A stretch of DNA of 64,000 bases, from contig NC_030986.1 in NCBI RefSeq assembly GCF_000149955.1, positions 4,029,333 to 4,093,332 on the forward strand, in the 5' to 3' direction. Shown piece after piece: positions 24,514 to 37,100 of this stretch. Position numbers and translations under genes: made by a program. Position 1 is the first letter of the stretch. Each line of letters starts with the position of its first letter. The stretch is from Fusarium oxysporum f. sp. lycopersici 4287 (Eukaryota; Ascomycota; Sordariomycetes; Hypocreales; Nectriaceae). The notes beneath the pieces are model-generated. The model had not been told where the DNA came from and did not search any database. It saw only the letters and a program-made list of their open reading frames with translations.

Positions 24514-25845
24514 ATGGCAATCGCGGTTGGTTCCCAGAGTTCCTCGCTCTAGTCTTGCTCTATTGAGAGATCCCTTGCTTCAAGCCGGTATGGACTATCT
24601 AACGGTATGGGCCTAGGCAATCGGCCAGATCTGCTCAACGGCGTCGATCAAGGGTAATCTGGAACAGTGTGTCAAGTTGGTGGCGAGTGCGGCGCGGGGT
24701 CAAGCAAAAGTGAGTTGAATCTTGTTGGATCTTGTTGGGCATGGACGAGTGTCTAGCCTCGAGGAATCTCTACATCCCTCGATCGAGATGGAGACTAGCG
24801 ATTCGACTTGTCAGTTGTCGTAAGGAGACACATGATCTGGATTCGAGGGGGTCAGTCGGTTCGTGGAACCGTGAGACATGATCAAGGGCCCAAGCTGTAA
24901 GACCTCTTTACGTCGGTTGGGAATATGTCTCATCGTATACCCGAAACGGCGATACTTCTCTTCGGGTGGCTTTTGATCTTGCGCACACGGTATACTTACA
25001 TGCAGCGATGCTAGGTACTCTTCCTCCCTGAGGCTTCAGACTATATCGCCCCAGATGGACAGACATCACTGCAACTTGCAGAGCCACAGTCGACGTCCCC
25101 CTTCGTAAAGGGTCTCCAGGAGGCAGCTCGTGAGCACAACGTCGCTATCCATGTGGGTATTCACCATCGTGAAGAGGGACAAGACCAATCAAAGAGGATT
25201 CTCAACCGCGCGTTGTATATCACTGCCAACGGAGACATCAACGATGCAACAACATATGATAAGCTCCATGTGTTTGACTATGGTGGTCTAAAGGAGAGTG
25301 CAACAGTGCAGCCTGGAACAAGCCTTACAGCACCGTTTGACTCCCCCATAGGCCGTATCGGAAGCCTCATCTGCTTTGACTTGCGATTCCCTGAGGCAGG
25401 ATTAGCACTCGCACAGCCAGGACCTCACAGCGCATGGAAGAACAAGCCAGCGCAGATCATCACATACCCAAGTGCATTCACCCTTCGAACAGGTGCAGCA
25501 CATTGGGAGACTCTTCTCCGAGCCAGGGCCATTGAGACACAGAGCTATGTCATTGCAGCAGCACAAGTTGGAAGACATAACGAGAAGCGAGCTAGTTGGG
25601 GACAGAGTATTGTTGCTGATCCATGGGGGAATGTAGTCCTGAAGTTGAAGGGCGTGAAAGAGGGAGAGCCTCAGGGGACTGCTGAGGATGGCGCGGAGGG
25701 TGGAATTGGGTTTGTTGATATCGACCTTGCGCATTTGGAGAAGGTTAGGAGGGAGATGCCTCTTCAGAGGCGAAGGTGAGTTGATTCGCCATTTGTGGGT
25801 TCTACCTATGCTAATAGTTGCAGTGATGTTTACCCTGAGCTGTAA
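24514..25845 (+). CDS. Nit-type carbon-nitrogen hydrolase (deaminated glutathione amidase / omega-amidase family)
   Basis: Four exons by homology of the joined protein: 24514-24525 (12 nt), 24617-24709, 25015-25775 and 25824-25845, giving 295 residues. The joins read MAIAAIGQICSTAS, GQAKVLFLPEASDYIAPDG and RRSDVYPEL, each matching the Nit1/Nit2 branch of the nitrilase superfamily. The Glu-Lys-Cys triad is present: Glu41 in LFLPEASDY, Lys118 in YDKLHVFD, and Cys155 in SLICFDLRFPE. AHWETLLRARAIETQSYVIAAAQ is also a family block (positions about 200-222). Known family members remove the amide from deaminated glutathione or from 2-oxo acid amides in cytosol or mitochondria; which substrate applies here is not decided. 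The 12-nt first exon (donor GTTGGT, acceptor CCTAG after branch TCTAAC) and the 305-nt second intron make the gene easy to miss. Confidence 0.85.
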
Positions 25846-28000
25846 CCAAGACAGGTAGACTATATTAGATTTATAACAGCATAGAGAACGTAATCGATAC
25901 AGAGCCATAACCAGTCAGTAGGTGAAAATGCGAAGCCTCTCTGCGGTCATTTGCCCAAGTGCCGGGCTGTTGGAAAGTGTTCTCTACAAAATGATATGGA
26001 TACAGACCTACTACTATCGTCTGATGCTAAAGAGCCGCAATCAAGATACGACTTAGCCCATGAAGCATTATTATGCTAAGTGATGTTCCATATGCACAAA
26101 TTTCAAGTGACTGCTTCTCAAATGTTATAAGTTCTTTACAGCCAATGCAAATTATGTTTTGTGATAATATGAACATTAAATGCTGACAACATGAGCACTG
26201 CAATCTCTCCAACTTGCCCACTGAATCAGGCCATACGCAGAAACACTTAACCGAAGATTTAATCTGATTCTTTGGAATACCTTAATCAAACCGTTTTGAA
26301 CCCTGAGAGCCTGAAGTGAGACAAGTATATTAAGATTTCCAACCGGTCGACCATTGCGGTTTAGCATGCGAGGAGCATCTGTCATTGCCACCTGAGGCTC
26401 AAGCGATATCATCATCCCTTGAGGCTTGAGGCTTGGACCCTTCTAGAGTACGGCCCTCGCCGAAGGCACGGGGAATCACATCCCCAGCTCATGGCCATGA
26501 CCAAAGCCAAAGCCAAACCAAAGCTCAGCCCCGTCAGAATCAGGACCGACAGAATGGATCGGTACTGCACTGTACATCAATAAGTCCCGGGTGGCTGGGA
26601 CGGCAAGCAAGGGTATCTGGTTCCGAGAGACACATGACCATATCCGTGCTGTTGACCTGGCAGAGACGAACTGTCTAGGCGAACGGTTAGAAGAACAAGG
26701 GTTGAGAAGAAGACAGGCTGAAATAAACGCCCAGTTGCAGGAACCATTTTGTTTAGACTTTTCTTCTTTCGTCAGACATGGATTGTATAGCATGGGTAAG
26801 GATATAGCATGGATATGGGTTTGTTTGAACAGTAACGCGAGAAGAAGACAAAAACAATGCCGAGATGACGATCTGTCAACTTTGGCCATGTCCACTTCTG
26901 GGGATACTGTGGCCTCGGTTCAACATGTCTCCATAGAAGCAGAAAAGAAGTTTTCTCTTTCATCTTCTTGCACGAGCCCCCTTTCGCTACTGACATGTAC
27001 AGTAGGTACTAGGCAACTTGCCAGCAGCTCCCCGGATGGAGAATATCATGGTCTCAGCTTTTGGTGTTTGCGCTTAGTGCTGCGACGTTGCAGCCTGGTC
27101 TTCGATGTTACCAAGTTGCTGGGTTCGGTAGAGAGAAAGCAAAAATTTTTCTCGGTCTTCAGCCTCGTTGTGAAACGGTTGTTTTTGTTTTTGCTGCGTG
27201 TTGGGTTTGGAGAAGGTATATCGGGGCGGTATTCGCTGAGGATGATACGCGCTAGAAAGCAGGGCAAGGCAGATTTGTTCTATATTATTTGTAACTATAG
27301 GTAGGTGTCTTACATCATGTTTGCCTGGCTAATACTATTGAACTTAAGATATTGAAGTGGCTGTCTTAGTATCCGATGCGGTTGTGACGGAAGCATATGC
27401 CGAGTGATAGTATTTGGGTAGACCATCACGACCATTAACTCGATCTTGTCTTTGATTAGGACTAGTTTTTATCGTATTGTATCCCTAGTCCTTTTTTTTT
27501 ATTTTTTTTATTTTTTTTTTATTTTTTTTTTAGTTACTGAATTTTCTTCTTTCCGCCCTTGACCTTTGAGGTTCAATAATACAGCCTCATCCTTTCCAAA
27601 GTCGCAGAAGAAACAAACCTAGACAAACGCTTTGATGTGTCCACTTGATTGACACCATCACCGAGCATGAGGTCAGGGTGCTATGAATATGGATACTGTG
27701 TGTGTTAGGGACACACCTCCTTGACCCCCTGTCCCTTCTCCTGTCCCTGCTCCTGCTCCTTCCTTGTCGTTATTCCATGTCCATGCAAGATTCCCGTCTC
27801 GCCTCTTTGATTAATCAATATGCACAGTAGGTGCTTCCATTTTTCTTTCCTTCCTTTTCCCTTCTCGTATTTTTCCTTCGTCTCACACCCTCCTCCCCCT
27901 TCCCTTGTACCTTCCTTTCGCTTCTGCTTCTTCTTTCTGCACCTGCCTTAAGAAATCGCATTCTCCACCTCACCTTCCCAACGCTTCGGTCCCGGGAGCC
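25846..28000. other. Gene-poor region, first part
   Basis: No supported gene. An open frame of 237 codons at 26591-27304 has no ATG near its start and no recognisable motif. A T-rich tract with interspersed A (27491-27531) and CT-rich DNA at 27830-27960 look like a polypyrimidine leader, but no confident ORF follows. Confidence 0.5.
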
Positions 28001-31000
28001 AGGCTGCATTAGCCCGGTTTCACCATGACCAAGACGGCAAAGGCTCATGTACAATCGGTACGTACCGGTACCAGACGCAGACTTGGGATGAGAAGGTTCT
28101 GTACCCCAGCCTAAAGGAGGAAGCTGTCAATGTCATCTTGCATTAGCCTATTTATCATTTTCAGGGGTTAATCGACTTAGACTCAATTCTTTTTTAGCAT
28201 CTCTAGCTGAGTTGTTTAGTCAGTGAGTTAGGTAGCTCACTCATTATTCACGGCGTAGACTAAGAAAAGAAAGAAAGAAAGAAGAAATAACGTCTTCTCT
28301 TGTCTTTGCTTCTGGTGTCGGTCTGGAATATTCTTTCTTTTTTTACTGAGCGAATCTGTTTTATCGTTTGTCTCTTTTCTCATTATGACGCCTCATGCAT
28401 CCACTTTATGCAAGGTATCGTAATTAACCTTTTTGTCTCGTCTCGTCTTGTTGGGTTGGATTGGGTTGGATTGGGTTGGGTTGGGTTGGGTTGGGTTGGT
28501 TCGTAATTGTTTAGTTTATCCATTAATGGCTGTTGGCTTTGTTCTCTCATTCATCATCATTGCTTCTTCTGAGCCAAACAGTACATACAATACCTGATTG
28601 TTTTCTCTCTTGAGATCTGATCTGTTACTCTGTTTCAGTTCATATTCAAACGCAAACTTTTCTATTCTCGTAGTCAACCAACCTCGCAAACAAACTGTCG
28701 ATCCAATCCAACCAATCGAGACTCTTATCTCACGAATTGCTTCTTTTGTTGTCTCGTCGCGACTCGTATCTGTACCCCGGCCACCGACGTCTCTTTTTTT
28801 TCCAATTAGTTACCGAGACAAGACATCGATTGATTGTTTGACAAGTACTGCATGTGTTGTGAGACGGGTTCTTGACTTTAAGGTACGGATACTGTACGTG
28901 GAACGAATCAGCCTCGGCTGGTAATCTTCTGCTTCTGCTTGTGTCACCGAGCGCGAGTCTTTGGTTGAACCTGTGAGATTCTTACTGAATGTAGTGAGTG
29001 GCATGTTAATCAGTCTCTATTAGCCCATCTTTGAATCTGGACCTGTCTCTCATCGCGTGATGCCTGCTCTACCTTATCCTTTCAGATCTTGTCGTTGTAT
29101 TCGTTTTCGCTTCTGAGGGCAACCAACAAATATCACCTGAGACTTGGCCACAAACATTTGCTCTACTCTTACGGTTATGAAGCGGGCGACATTCAAACGC
29201 CTCCAGGGCAAGGATCTCTATTACCAAAAACTTAGCCCGCCATCCAACAACTCTTTTCCCTCTGATTATGACGAAATACTTTATTCTCCCTCTAATTCTT
29301 GACTCTGTTGCTTTGACTTTCCAAGCGCCGGAATCAGCCATCCGTAGTCCTCCCATGGTCATCATAGCTGAATCATTGTGTGTCAAGGCCCCCCCTGAAA
29401 GTCAATTAACGAGCTACCATTCATTGCCCAAGCGCCAAAACCAAGGTCGGACCTTGTGTCGACTGTGAAAAAGTATGTATTTTTGGGTGGGAATTCTCAG
29501 GACCTGTTAGGCAACATTTTACTGACTCGTCTCTGTCGTAAATGTCAATGCCGGCCCCTTGTTGTCATAATCTCGCACGAGGCGCGTTTATGCTAAATTG
29601 CCTACGGTCGGGTACTAGAGTATTATTGACCCAACAACGATGCTTCAACCTTGTAGCACTTACAGTGACATCCAATCCATTAATTACATTTTAATTAACG
29701 TGTTAATTACACATTTTACTCTCCTTCCCGATAGACCACTTTGGTACAACTCTAGGCTGGGCTGTCTCTTCGTATTCAACCCATTCTCTAGACTCTAGAG
29801 TATTGGCCATTCATTCCCTACCTTACCTAGTAAAGGTGCTATCCCATTCTAAAACGTAGACATCCATCACATTCCAGCCCAATCCAAGTAAAGTATCTTA
29901 CACTAAGGTATGGATAAATAAAGGTACTTTGTACGCGCGCGTCACCCCAACCAATCTCTTTCTGTAATAAGCACGTAATTATTGTTCCCTTTGGTAATAC
30001 TAAAAGAAGTAATTGTCTGATCACTATGTATGTGCATACGTACCTTGCTAAGGTAACAAACAAACGTACGTTCCCTAAATCCTCGGGATCTTCCAAGTTC
30101 TCCCGGTTCGTCATCCACTACCCGCTCGTCACACAAACTACGGCTTCGAGCATAGCAAACAATCTCTCGACCAAGTGATTCCCATCTTCTCCTCCTCGCC
30201 TCGACGTTCCCAAACGAGGTAAACGCAGCGAGTATACGATAACTCACCAACGATCATCTTGGCCAACACTCAAAATAGATTTCTTGCGATACCATACCAT
30301 AACATTACATTCTTCCTCTTCAAGTCACATGCTGCATTCGAGGCCAATGATAGTTATTGAATATTTCCATTATTTGTATTTCTCTCCTCGTAATCTCCGT
30401 GAGCTGTGTAGCTAAATGTCTTCCGTCTTATAAAATAATACTATACAGTCCAGAGGCTTCGAGGGGGGAAGCGCGTAGTAGGGGGTATCTTCTATCAATC
30501 CTGAGTCCAGCCCAAGTGCTCTCTCAACACGGCCAGAGCATCGGTATCGCTTTCCTCTTCCCCCTCCTCAATCCTCTTCCAATAGCCTTGCCGTGTCTTG
30601 TACACCAATACAAAAATAGTACACGGGAATACAGCAACATATCCCTCTGCTGTTGGTCCTCCCGCGAGGGAGCCCAAACTACAACAGCGGTCCAATCCAG
30701 GAATAATAAAAAGTAACAGTAGAAAAAAGAAGAAACGAGAGAAGCTGGCCAGATGGAAAACTGTGCAAGCAAGGTGGGAACCGAGAGTAAACGGAGAAAA
30801 CAAAAAAGCAAAAAGGTAAACAAAGTCCCCCAAGTCTATATGCAAAATGAACATCTTTTCCCATCCGGTCCCAGTTTTTGTGATCCTTATCCGAAACCCT
30901 TGCTGAAATTGAACTCCAAAATATGTCCTCGTGGCATTCGATCTTCTTGGCTCCGTCGTCAGGTCTTCCTTGTCGTTGCTGTCTCTGCTCGGTTTCGGTC
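28001..31000. other. Gene-poor region, second part
   Basis: No supported gene. Contains a GAAA microsatellite (about 28263-28283), the TTGGG/TTGGA array at 28449-28500, and a short ORF starting ATGACCAAGACGGC at 28024 followed by a GTACGT donor-like site, for which no second exon was found. The long CT-rich stretches could be leader sequence of an unannotated transcript. Confidence 0.45.
28449..28500 (+). repeat. TTGGG/TTGGA tandem array
   Basis: About ten direct pentamer copies of TTGGG with TTGGA variants, over 50 bp. The G-rich strand could form a G-quadruplex. It differs from the TTAGGG telomere repeat of most filamentous fungi, so it is not a clear telomere relic. Confidence 0.85.
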
Positions 31001-34000
31001 ATCTACTTTCTCTCCAAGTATGCTCGCCAACCCTTGTCGTGCTGCGCTGCGCTGCGCTGTGGAGGCGATCTGAGACATTCCCATCCCAGCCAGATCTGCA
31101 TTCCGACTCAGAACGCCCTGACGTGAGTGGGTGCTGTAGGTTCAGATTGGTTGTCGAGGGAGAGACTGTGGATACCGAAAGACGACTCGAGACCTGGAGC
31201 CGACAAGGACGCTGCTGTGAAGATGAAACTCGAAGACAAGAAATTAAAACAAATCCCGTTTTTTGGTTCCCGTCTATGTTCAAACGCCGCGTTGCTGAGC
31301 CCAATATGATAAAAACAAACTTCGCGTCGCCACGAATCAGGAAGTGAAAAATAAGAAAATCGACACTCATTCAAATCAATGAGTGCATTCGTTCCCAAGA
31401 AAAAAGTCCTTCCCTTGAAATTTCCGCTTGCTGCTGGGAAGCAAGGGATGGCTCCGAGCCGTTGTGTATATGGTTTTCGACAGGAATGTGTATTAAAAAG
31501 TGTATTCGGAACGCATTAAGAGCCGGGAGTTATTCGGTTCCTTGGCTGCTGAAAGTGATTAAAATGGTGTCGTAATTAGAAAAATCGCTTAGAGTCGAAG
31601 GGAAGACAGGCGGAAGAGTGAGAAGTGCGCGTCTGTAACAGTACAGTCGCAGTGTCGTGTCATCGCCGGACAGGCCTAACCGCCAGCGTGGCCCGGCTTT
31701 GGCGTGGTCGTCAGTCGCATTAGGTTGGGATACATGTAGAGTTTATCCAACAATCCAAGCGAGGTGGCCTCTTATGAGGGTCTGGGGCGGGGCGGGGGCT
31801 TGGGGCAGCCGGTTGTGTCGTAGGCTCCTCGGCCCATGTTAGAGGGTGTTGATGATCCTTCAATCATGTTGTCTGTTGTTGCGAGAACGTGTAAATGAAT
31901 GAGTTGTTGTTGTGGTGGTGGTGGTTGCTGCTGTGTTGCTGGTCAGTCATGCTGTGGGGGTGAATGAGGTGTGTAATGCATATGAAAAGGCGGAAGGATC
32001 GCGGAAGTATATATATAGGACAATGGAATGAAGGAGGCAGGCTGTTATCGGTATCTCAAAGGAAGACCAAGACAGGCACCAGCGCGAGGACTTGAAGTGA
32101 TTTTGGTAAGCGATTTTGACTTACAAGGAATACTCGTCTTGGTGCGACAGAGTGAACAAAGGGTATTGAGCGAATGTGAGCGCGGATTGGCTAAAAGATT
32201 GAAGCGGCAGAGAAACAGAAAGCCGAATGGTATTCAAGATGCGAGCGTCACCAATATAATTGGAGCGTGTTTCGGACAGGTAAAGGAGTGGTGGTAAGTG
32301 ATGGTTGAGTTTGGCGAGAGACGTCGACACCGGAACGTTGGAATAGGCAACACGAGCGAGAGATGATGTCGCAGACGTATTGGTATTGTATTGCAGATGA
32401 ACGAAAGGCGGACAGGTGAGTCTCTTGAGGAGTGAGTGAGAGAAAGGGGGCTCGTTAAGGGTGGATGTGAGAGAAAGTTATGCTTTTTGCGCAACAGCCC
32501 AAATAAGTAACAAGATCCAATAAGGGGAAACCTTTTTTTTTTATTTGGGGTGACTCGAGCTTTGGTTTCCGTCAAGGGGATGGGATGTATGGGGATGGGG
32601 ATGGACGGGTCGTTGCCGTAATACGGTAGCGTAGCGTAGCTTTCTCAGCTCGTAGTTGAGTTCAGGCACAAGGCACGCTGCAGTGGCGCCGGTCGGATGG
32701 TCGAATGAGTGTGGGTCAGACGAACGGGGCCGATTATTACGAGGGGGTGTATTTCCCTTTCTTTGCTGGTCCTGGCCTGGGCTAGTTCGAGACTTAGACT
32801 TGCTTCCAAGAGGTGATGTGACCTGATGAATGAGGCAAGGCGAGATGAGGTTGCTGATGAGTGTCCAGTCGTCAAGTTAGGCTAGTTTTATAACTAGTCA
32901 AAGTCGTCGATATCGTTCGCTTAATTGCGAGTAAGCGTGTGTGTATGTGTAAGTGATTCACTCTCAGAGATGTGTAAGAGGATCGAGCAGGAGGGCACAA
33001 GTCTTGAGCTGACGAGGTGGGCGGCTGAGGACTTGAAGGGGAGTTTGTTCCAAAGGGAGACGTGAAGTGAAGTTCTGAATGGAGGAAGGAAGTGGGAAGC
33101 AAGACGCTTTTGTACAAGAGCACACCCATCGGAGAAAGAAGTAATAGGGAAAATCTCAATACTCATCCATGACAAGGTGAGGCTTGCAGCGCAAACCCAG
33201 ACCAGGCAAGGGGTGCCCTCAATGTGCCGTTCATTCAGTCAATCAATCATTATTACCTTAGTTACCTGAGAATGAACCTCATCAAAATTGCTGTGAAATT
33301 TCCCTAGTGGCCCACGCTCCAGGGGGCCAGGGGGGGGGGGGGGGGGCGTACTAGAAGGGGGTGACAAAAAACTGTGAGCCACGTCCCCATCGTTCCAAAG
33401 CAAAAAAAGGAGAGAACAGAGCGATACCTGGCTGGACCATGTTTCATGGCTTTTCTTTCCAGGGGCCTTGTGCATGTCTCCACGAGGGGATCCGTCCCGT
33501 GGCTGATTAGGGTCAAAGAGAGAGCTCGGGCTTCCAAAACTCAGGGCGCACTTCTCTCAACCTTCTCTCGCTTGCTATCAGCATGGGTTCTACCAGTAGT
33601 CCTTCCGGCATCCAGGGCCTTGACTCCCCAAAAAGCGCTGATCCGAACAGCACCCACCCATGTATTGGGCATGCATATTAGGTACGGTACCCTCTGTACC
33701 TTGCAGTGTAAGTTCACTTTGACAGCGACATTGACTCTCACTCTCGCCTCTCTGGGACACCCAGGCCACCGGGTCGCAGGGGTCGGAAGCCGCTGGGATC
33801 TGCTTTTTGCTGCAAGGCGTGCAATGTCTCCGGGTGGTTGGAAAGTCGTCACAACTTAGCCACGACCTCTCAGACCGTTTTCTCACACCCCAACTGCAAT
33901 GCACTCACCACACCCCCAGATCCTCTGGTCCATCCCTTGGCAGGCGCCCACATCCATCTTGCAGTAAACAGTGCTCTCCTTCTGTAACTGGGCACGTTAG

Positions 34001-34100
34001 AGCGTTAGCTTGTTGGTCGTGACGTTGACAGCCCGTTAGAGTCCGCTTCAAACCGAGGGCACACAAAATGGGTGTGTGTAACCCATGTTTGTGCTTTATA
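31001..34100. other. Gene-poor region, third part
   Basis: No supported gene. Contains a G-run cluster (31778-31806), TTG/TGG repeats (31904-31940) and a 17-G homopolymer (33330-33346). Minus-strand CT-rich DNA from about 33100 to 31900 resembles a promoter or leader but has no matching gene. Confidence 0.45.
33330..33346 (+). repeat. G17 homopolymer
   Basis: Seventeen G in a row, preceded by GGGGGCCA. Long G runs are rare in coding DNA and error-prone in sequencing, so the exact length is uncertain. Confidence 0.9.
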
Positions 34101-37100
34101 GCTCCCAGTAAACCTTCTTCATCCAACGTCTTTTGCTAGGCAAGGCAGGTAGCCACGCGCACGCTGAAATGGACGGGTAAGCCCTTCGAAGAATCGATGG
34201 TTTCCCGGCGCCCCGTAGTGGATCCAAAACTGGCCCCAATACCCTGGGCTGTGAGGACAATCCACGGCGGTGGTAATTGGGAGGAGATGCGACCGGCGTC
34301 AAGCTCAGCGTCAAAACGGTACTCCGGGCCGTGTTGCTGCACTGTGTAATACAGTCTTGCTAAATCACGGGGTACCTCTTTAGTCAGGAACGAAGTTGTC
34401 GAATCGGCCTCCTCTTCCATGACATGGCCAGGGTCCTCCATTCTCTCGGTTCCCCCAGTACCCTTTCGTCGTAGCTCCAGCCCCCGGCTTGATTGTTCCA
34501 GCAATTGTCATCCTGCCTGTTTGATTTCCCGTTGCAACCTGATGTTTGACTTGTTTCTTGTCCCTGCTTTGCTTCTGAGACAGTTAGACTCTGCGTCATA
34601 GGGGCTATGGGGAAAATTGTTGTGGGCATGACACCAGTCGCATCGGACATCCTAATTCTTGACCTCTGTAATCTTTTGGGCCTCTGATGCTTATAGAAAG
34701 CTCCTCCGATAGAAGTTGATGCTCCTTAGAACAAGAAGGTCTTCACAGCTCACACGCTCAGTGTCTCATCTTGTTGGGGCATAACAAGGCAATATCAGAA
34801 CGCAACAGCACAATGCGTCAATAAGACCAAGTGGCACATGGGAGCGTTTGTCGCACCTATGACATCTTTTAGGAGCGCATAATTTCTCGACTAAGAAGTC
34901 ATGCATTGTAGTAGTACATAACTCCATCCCAGTATCGCGAACTCCTCGCGAGAGATGAAGTATCGTCGACACCTATTGATAAATATCTTGTCAGATTGTG
35001 CTAGGGGCAGCTCAACTGGTTTTTTGATCACTTCCCGCTTGTTCGAAGAATCCGAAGTTGTAAGACTTAGAATCCAGAGCTATAAATAGCCCATGCATGT
35101 TATGAGTTAATCCCATCACTGCATGTGAAACTACACTAAAGCCTTCCTGCCCTTCTTGTTTGTTTCCATGTATTGGCAATGATTCTTGTGACAGCTGTCA
35201 CTTGGCAAAATGAAGTGGTCCATGCCTAGATGACAAGGAGACCTGATCTCGAACTATGCGCGATCCAAAATTAGCGACTGACGATTGATCGATGGGCTCA
35301 GTCGTAGCCATGTGGTTCCGAGCTGGTGGGTTTCCATACTGGACGGCTGCCGAGCTTGGGTTTGGTTGCCAGAGGACAAATCATCACCAAGGCTATGCTC
35401 CTAGTTTAGTATGTGGTAGTTTTGGGTACCCAAGCTCTCGCAGGTTTCTTGCTCACGTGCGGAAAGGGCATAGTAGTTCAGAAACAAACGAGGACGGGAA
35501 CGGATATCGCTGGAGTAGCCCCCTTGAACCAGAACAGTTTTATTGTCATGTAAGATGGAAGTTCCTCAGCCCAAGGATACTGTCGCTTCTCAAGCTCAAA
35601 ATCATGCCGCCCCGCTATGATATCGAATACCAATCCCAAGGACACGGAACCGCTGGGGCATCTCGGCTGAACAGTATCTTGGTTGAGCCTTGGGCCATCT
35701 GTGGCAACAGCGAACGTTGCACAGTGGTGGTACACACATATGGATTGGAGACGCTATGGTGAGTAACGAGGACAGAATCTCTTGCCTCTGAGAATCCCAG
35801 TCTTGTGTTCGTCTGCGAAATTATCAAGAAAAAAAATTGAGCACCAAGGTAATAAAACTGTTTCACATTCAGCTGTTGCCAAATGAGACGTCGTAAAGTG
35901 TTTGAATCCTTAGGAAACCCATGCGTCACGAGAAGCCCTATCCATGCGTACTGTACTTAATGCAACGGAAGTATTGCCGGGCTCGCCTAACACTGGGTCA
36001 ACGTGTCTTAGATTGGCAGGTCGATGTTGTATGCCATATCACCACAATTCGCCGAGAAGCCGTGTAAAGTATCGTCAGACTCTTTATCAACAACCAACGA
36101 TGAAGGTTACAATTTTCACAGCCGTACGTAAGCAATCATGGGTATTGCGAAGCGTGTCGTGTATTTTGTTGCAGCTCAATGTCGGGGAACTTGCTTCAGA
36201 CACCTGCGACGAACCTCTGGAATGTCACACCTGTAATTCTTGCGGCGATTTGTTGAAGTCAAAGTGGGCCGATGAGGCTTCGTAGAAAGCTTCCAGAAGC
36301 CTGTCAGCCAACGGAACTCCACAGCACAAAGCTCTACGCAAGATACTTTCCCACGGTGTCAGCGGCGACATACGGTGATAGAACACTGTGCGGACGATTT
36401 AAGGCGTGTCATCTCTTGCAATGTCTCCCATCAGTAGACTCCTTCTCAACCTAGCTCCACCTGACCGGGCAATTTTGTAAGCGTCCTCCTGTGGGGAGGA
36501 TGGTGGATTGGGATGAACTGCCAACTCCCGTGCTGCAAGTTCAGGGGTATCGCTGCACACATCCGAGTTAGCGTGGCCAGCTACACGTTGTGGCGGTTTG
36601 CGCATTGCGGTAGCGCCGCATAGAAGCCCCAGAACTTTGGTGTTCCTGCATTAGCCAAATTCCAAACGCCATTGGCATTTGAAACAGGGGTCGTTTACTG
36701 CTTGTTCCAGCCTTCATCAACCACTAAAAAGCGTCCCTATGGCGCATTACCATGGATGACCTTTCCCAATATCAGATTGTCCCAGTCGATCGGTTTAGGT
36801 ACTCTCAAGCCAACTAAGGTATACCAGATGTAATTGTGGTGCTCGTGTATCATGTGACAATTCCAGCCTGCAAATGTCAGCTGAAAGGATTCTGACCAAC
36901 ACTGGCAAGCCCTCCACTAACCATGTGGCAGCTAGCTTAGCTTCCGGCCATTTCGGTGCCTTCCTCTTAGATATCTTTGGAAGCGAACAAATATCATGCG
37001 ACGTAGGCAACCCGCCTGGTTTGAGATGAGCCTGTTTCCGGTCCTTTTTTTGATCCGCCCCAGATTCGTTAAAGCAACCCTGGCTCAGGTGCTTGTTTGC

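Noticed and set aside
26591..27304. 237-codon open frame on the plus strand
   Set aside because: First ATG lies about 67 codons in, no recognisable motif, Ser/Leu/Arg composition like chance frames, no splice partners.
28449..28500. Interstitial telomere repeat
   Set aside because: Units are TTGGG/TTGGA, not TTAGGG, and neighbouring sequence is not subtelomeric in character.
30495..30854. 119-codon hydrophobic minus-strand ORF
   Set aside because: Phe/Leu-rich from T-rich DNA; no signal-peptide or transporter pattern, and overlaps an equally long ORF in another frame.
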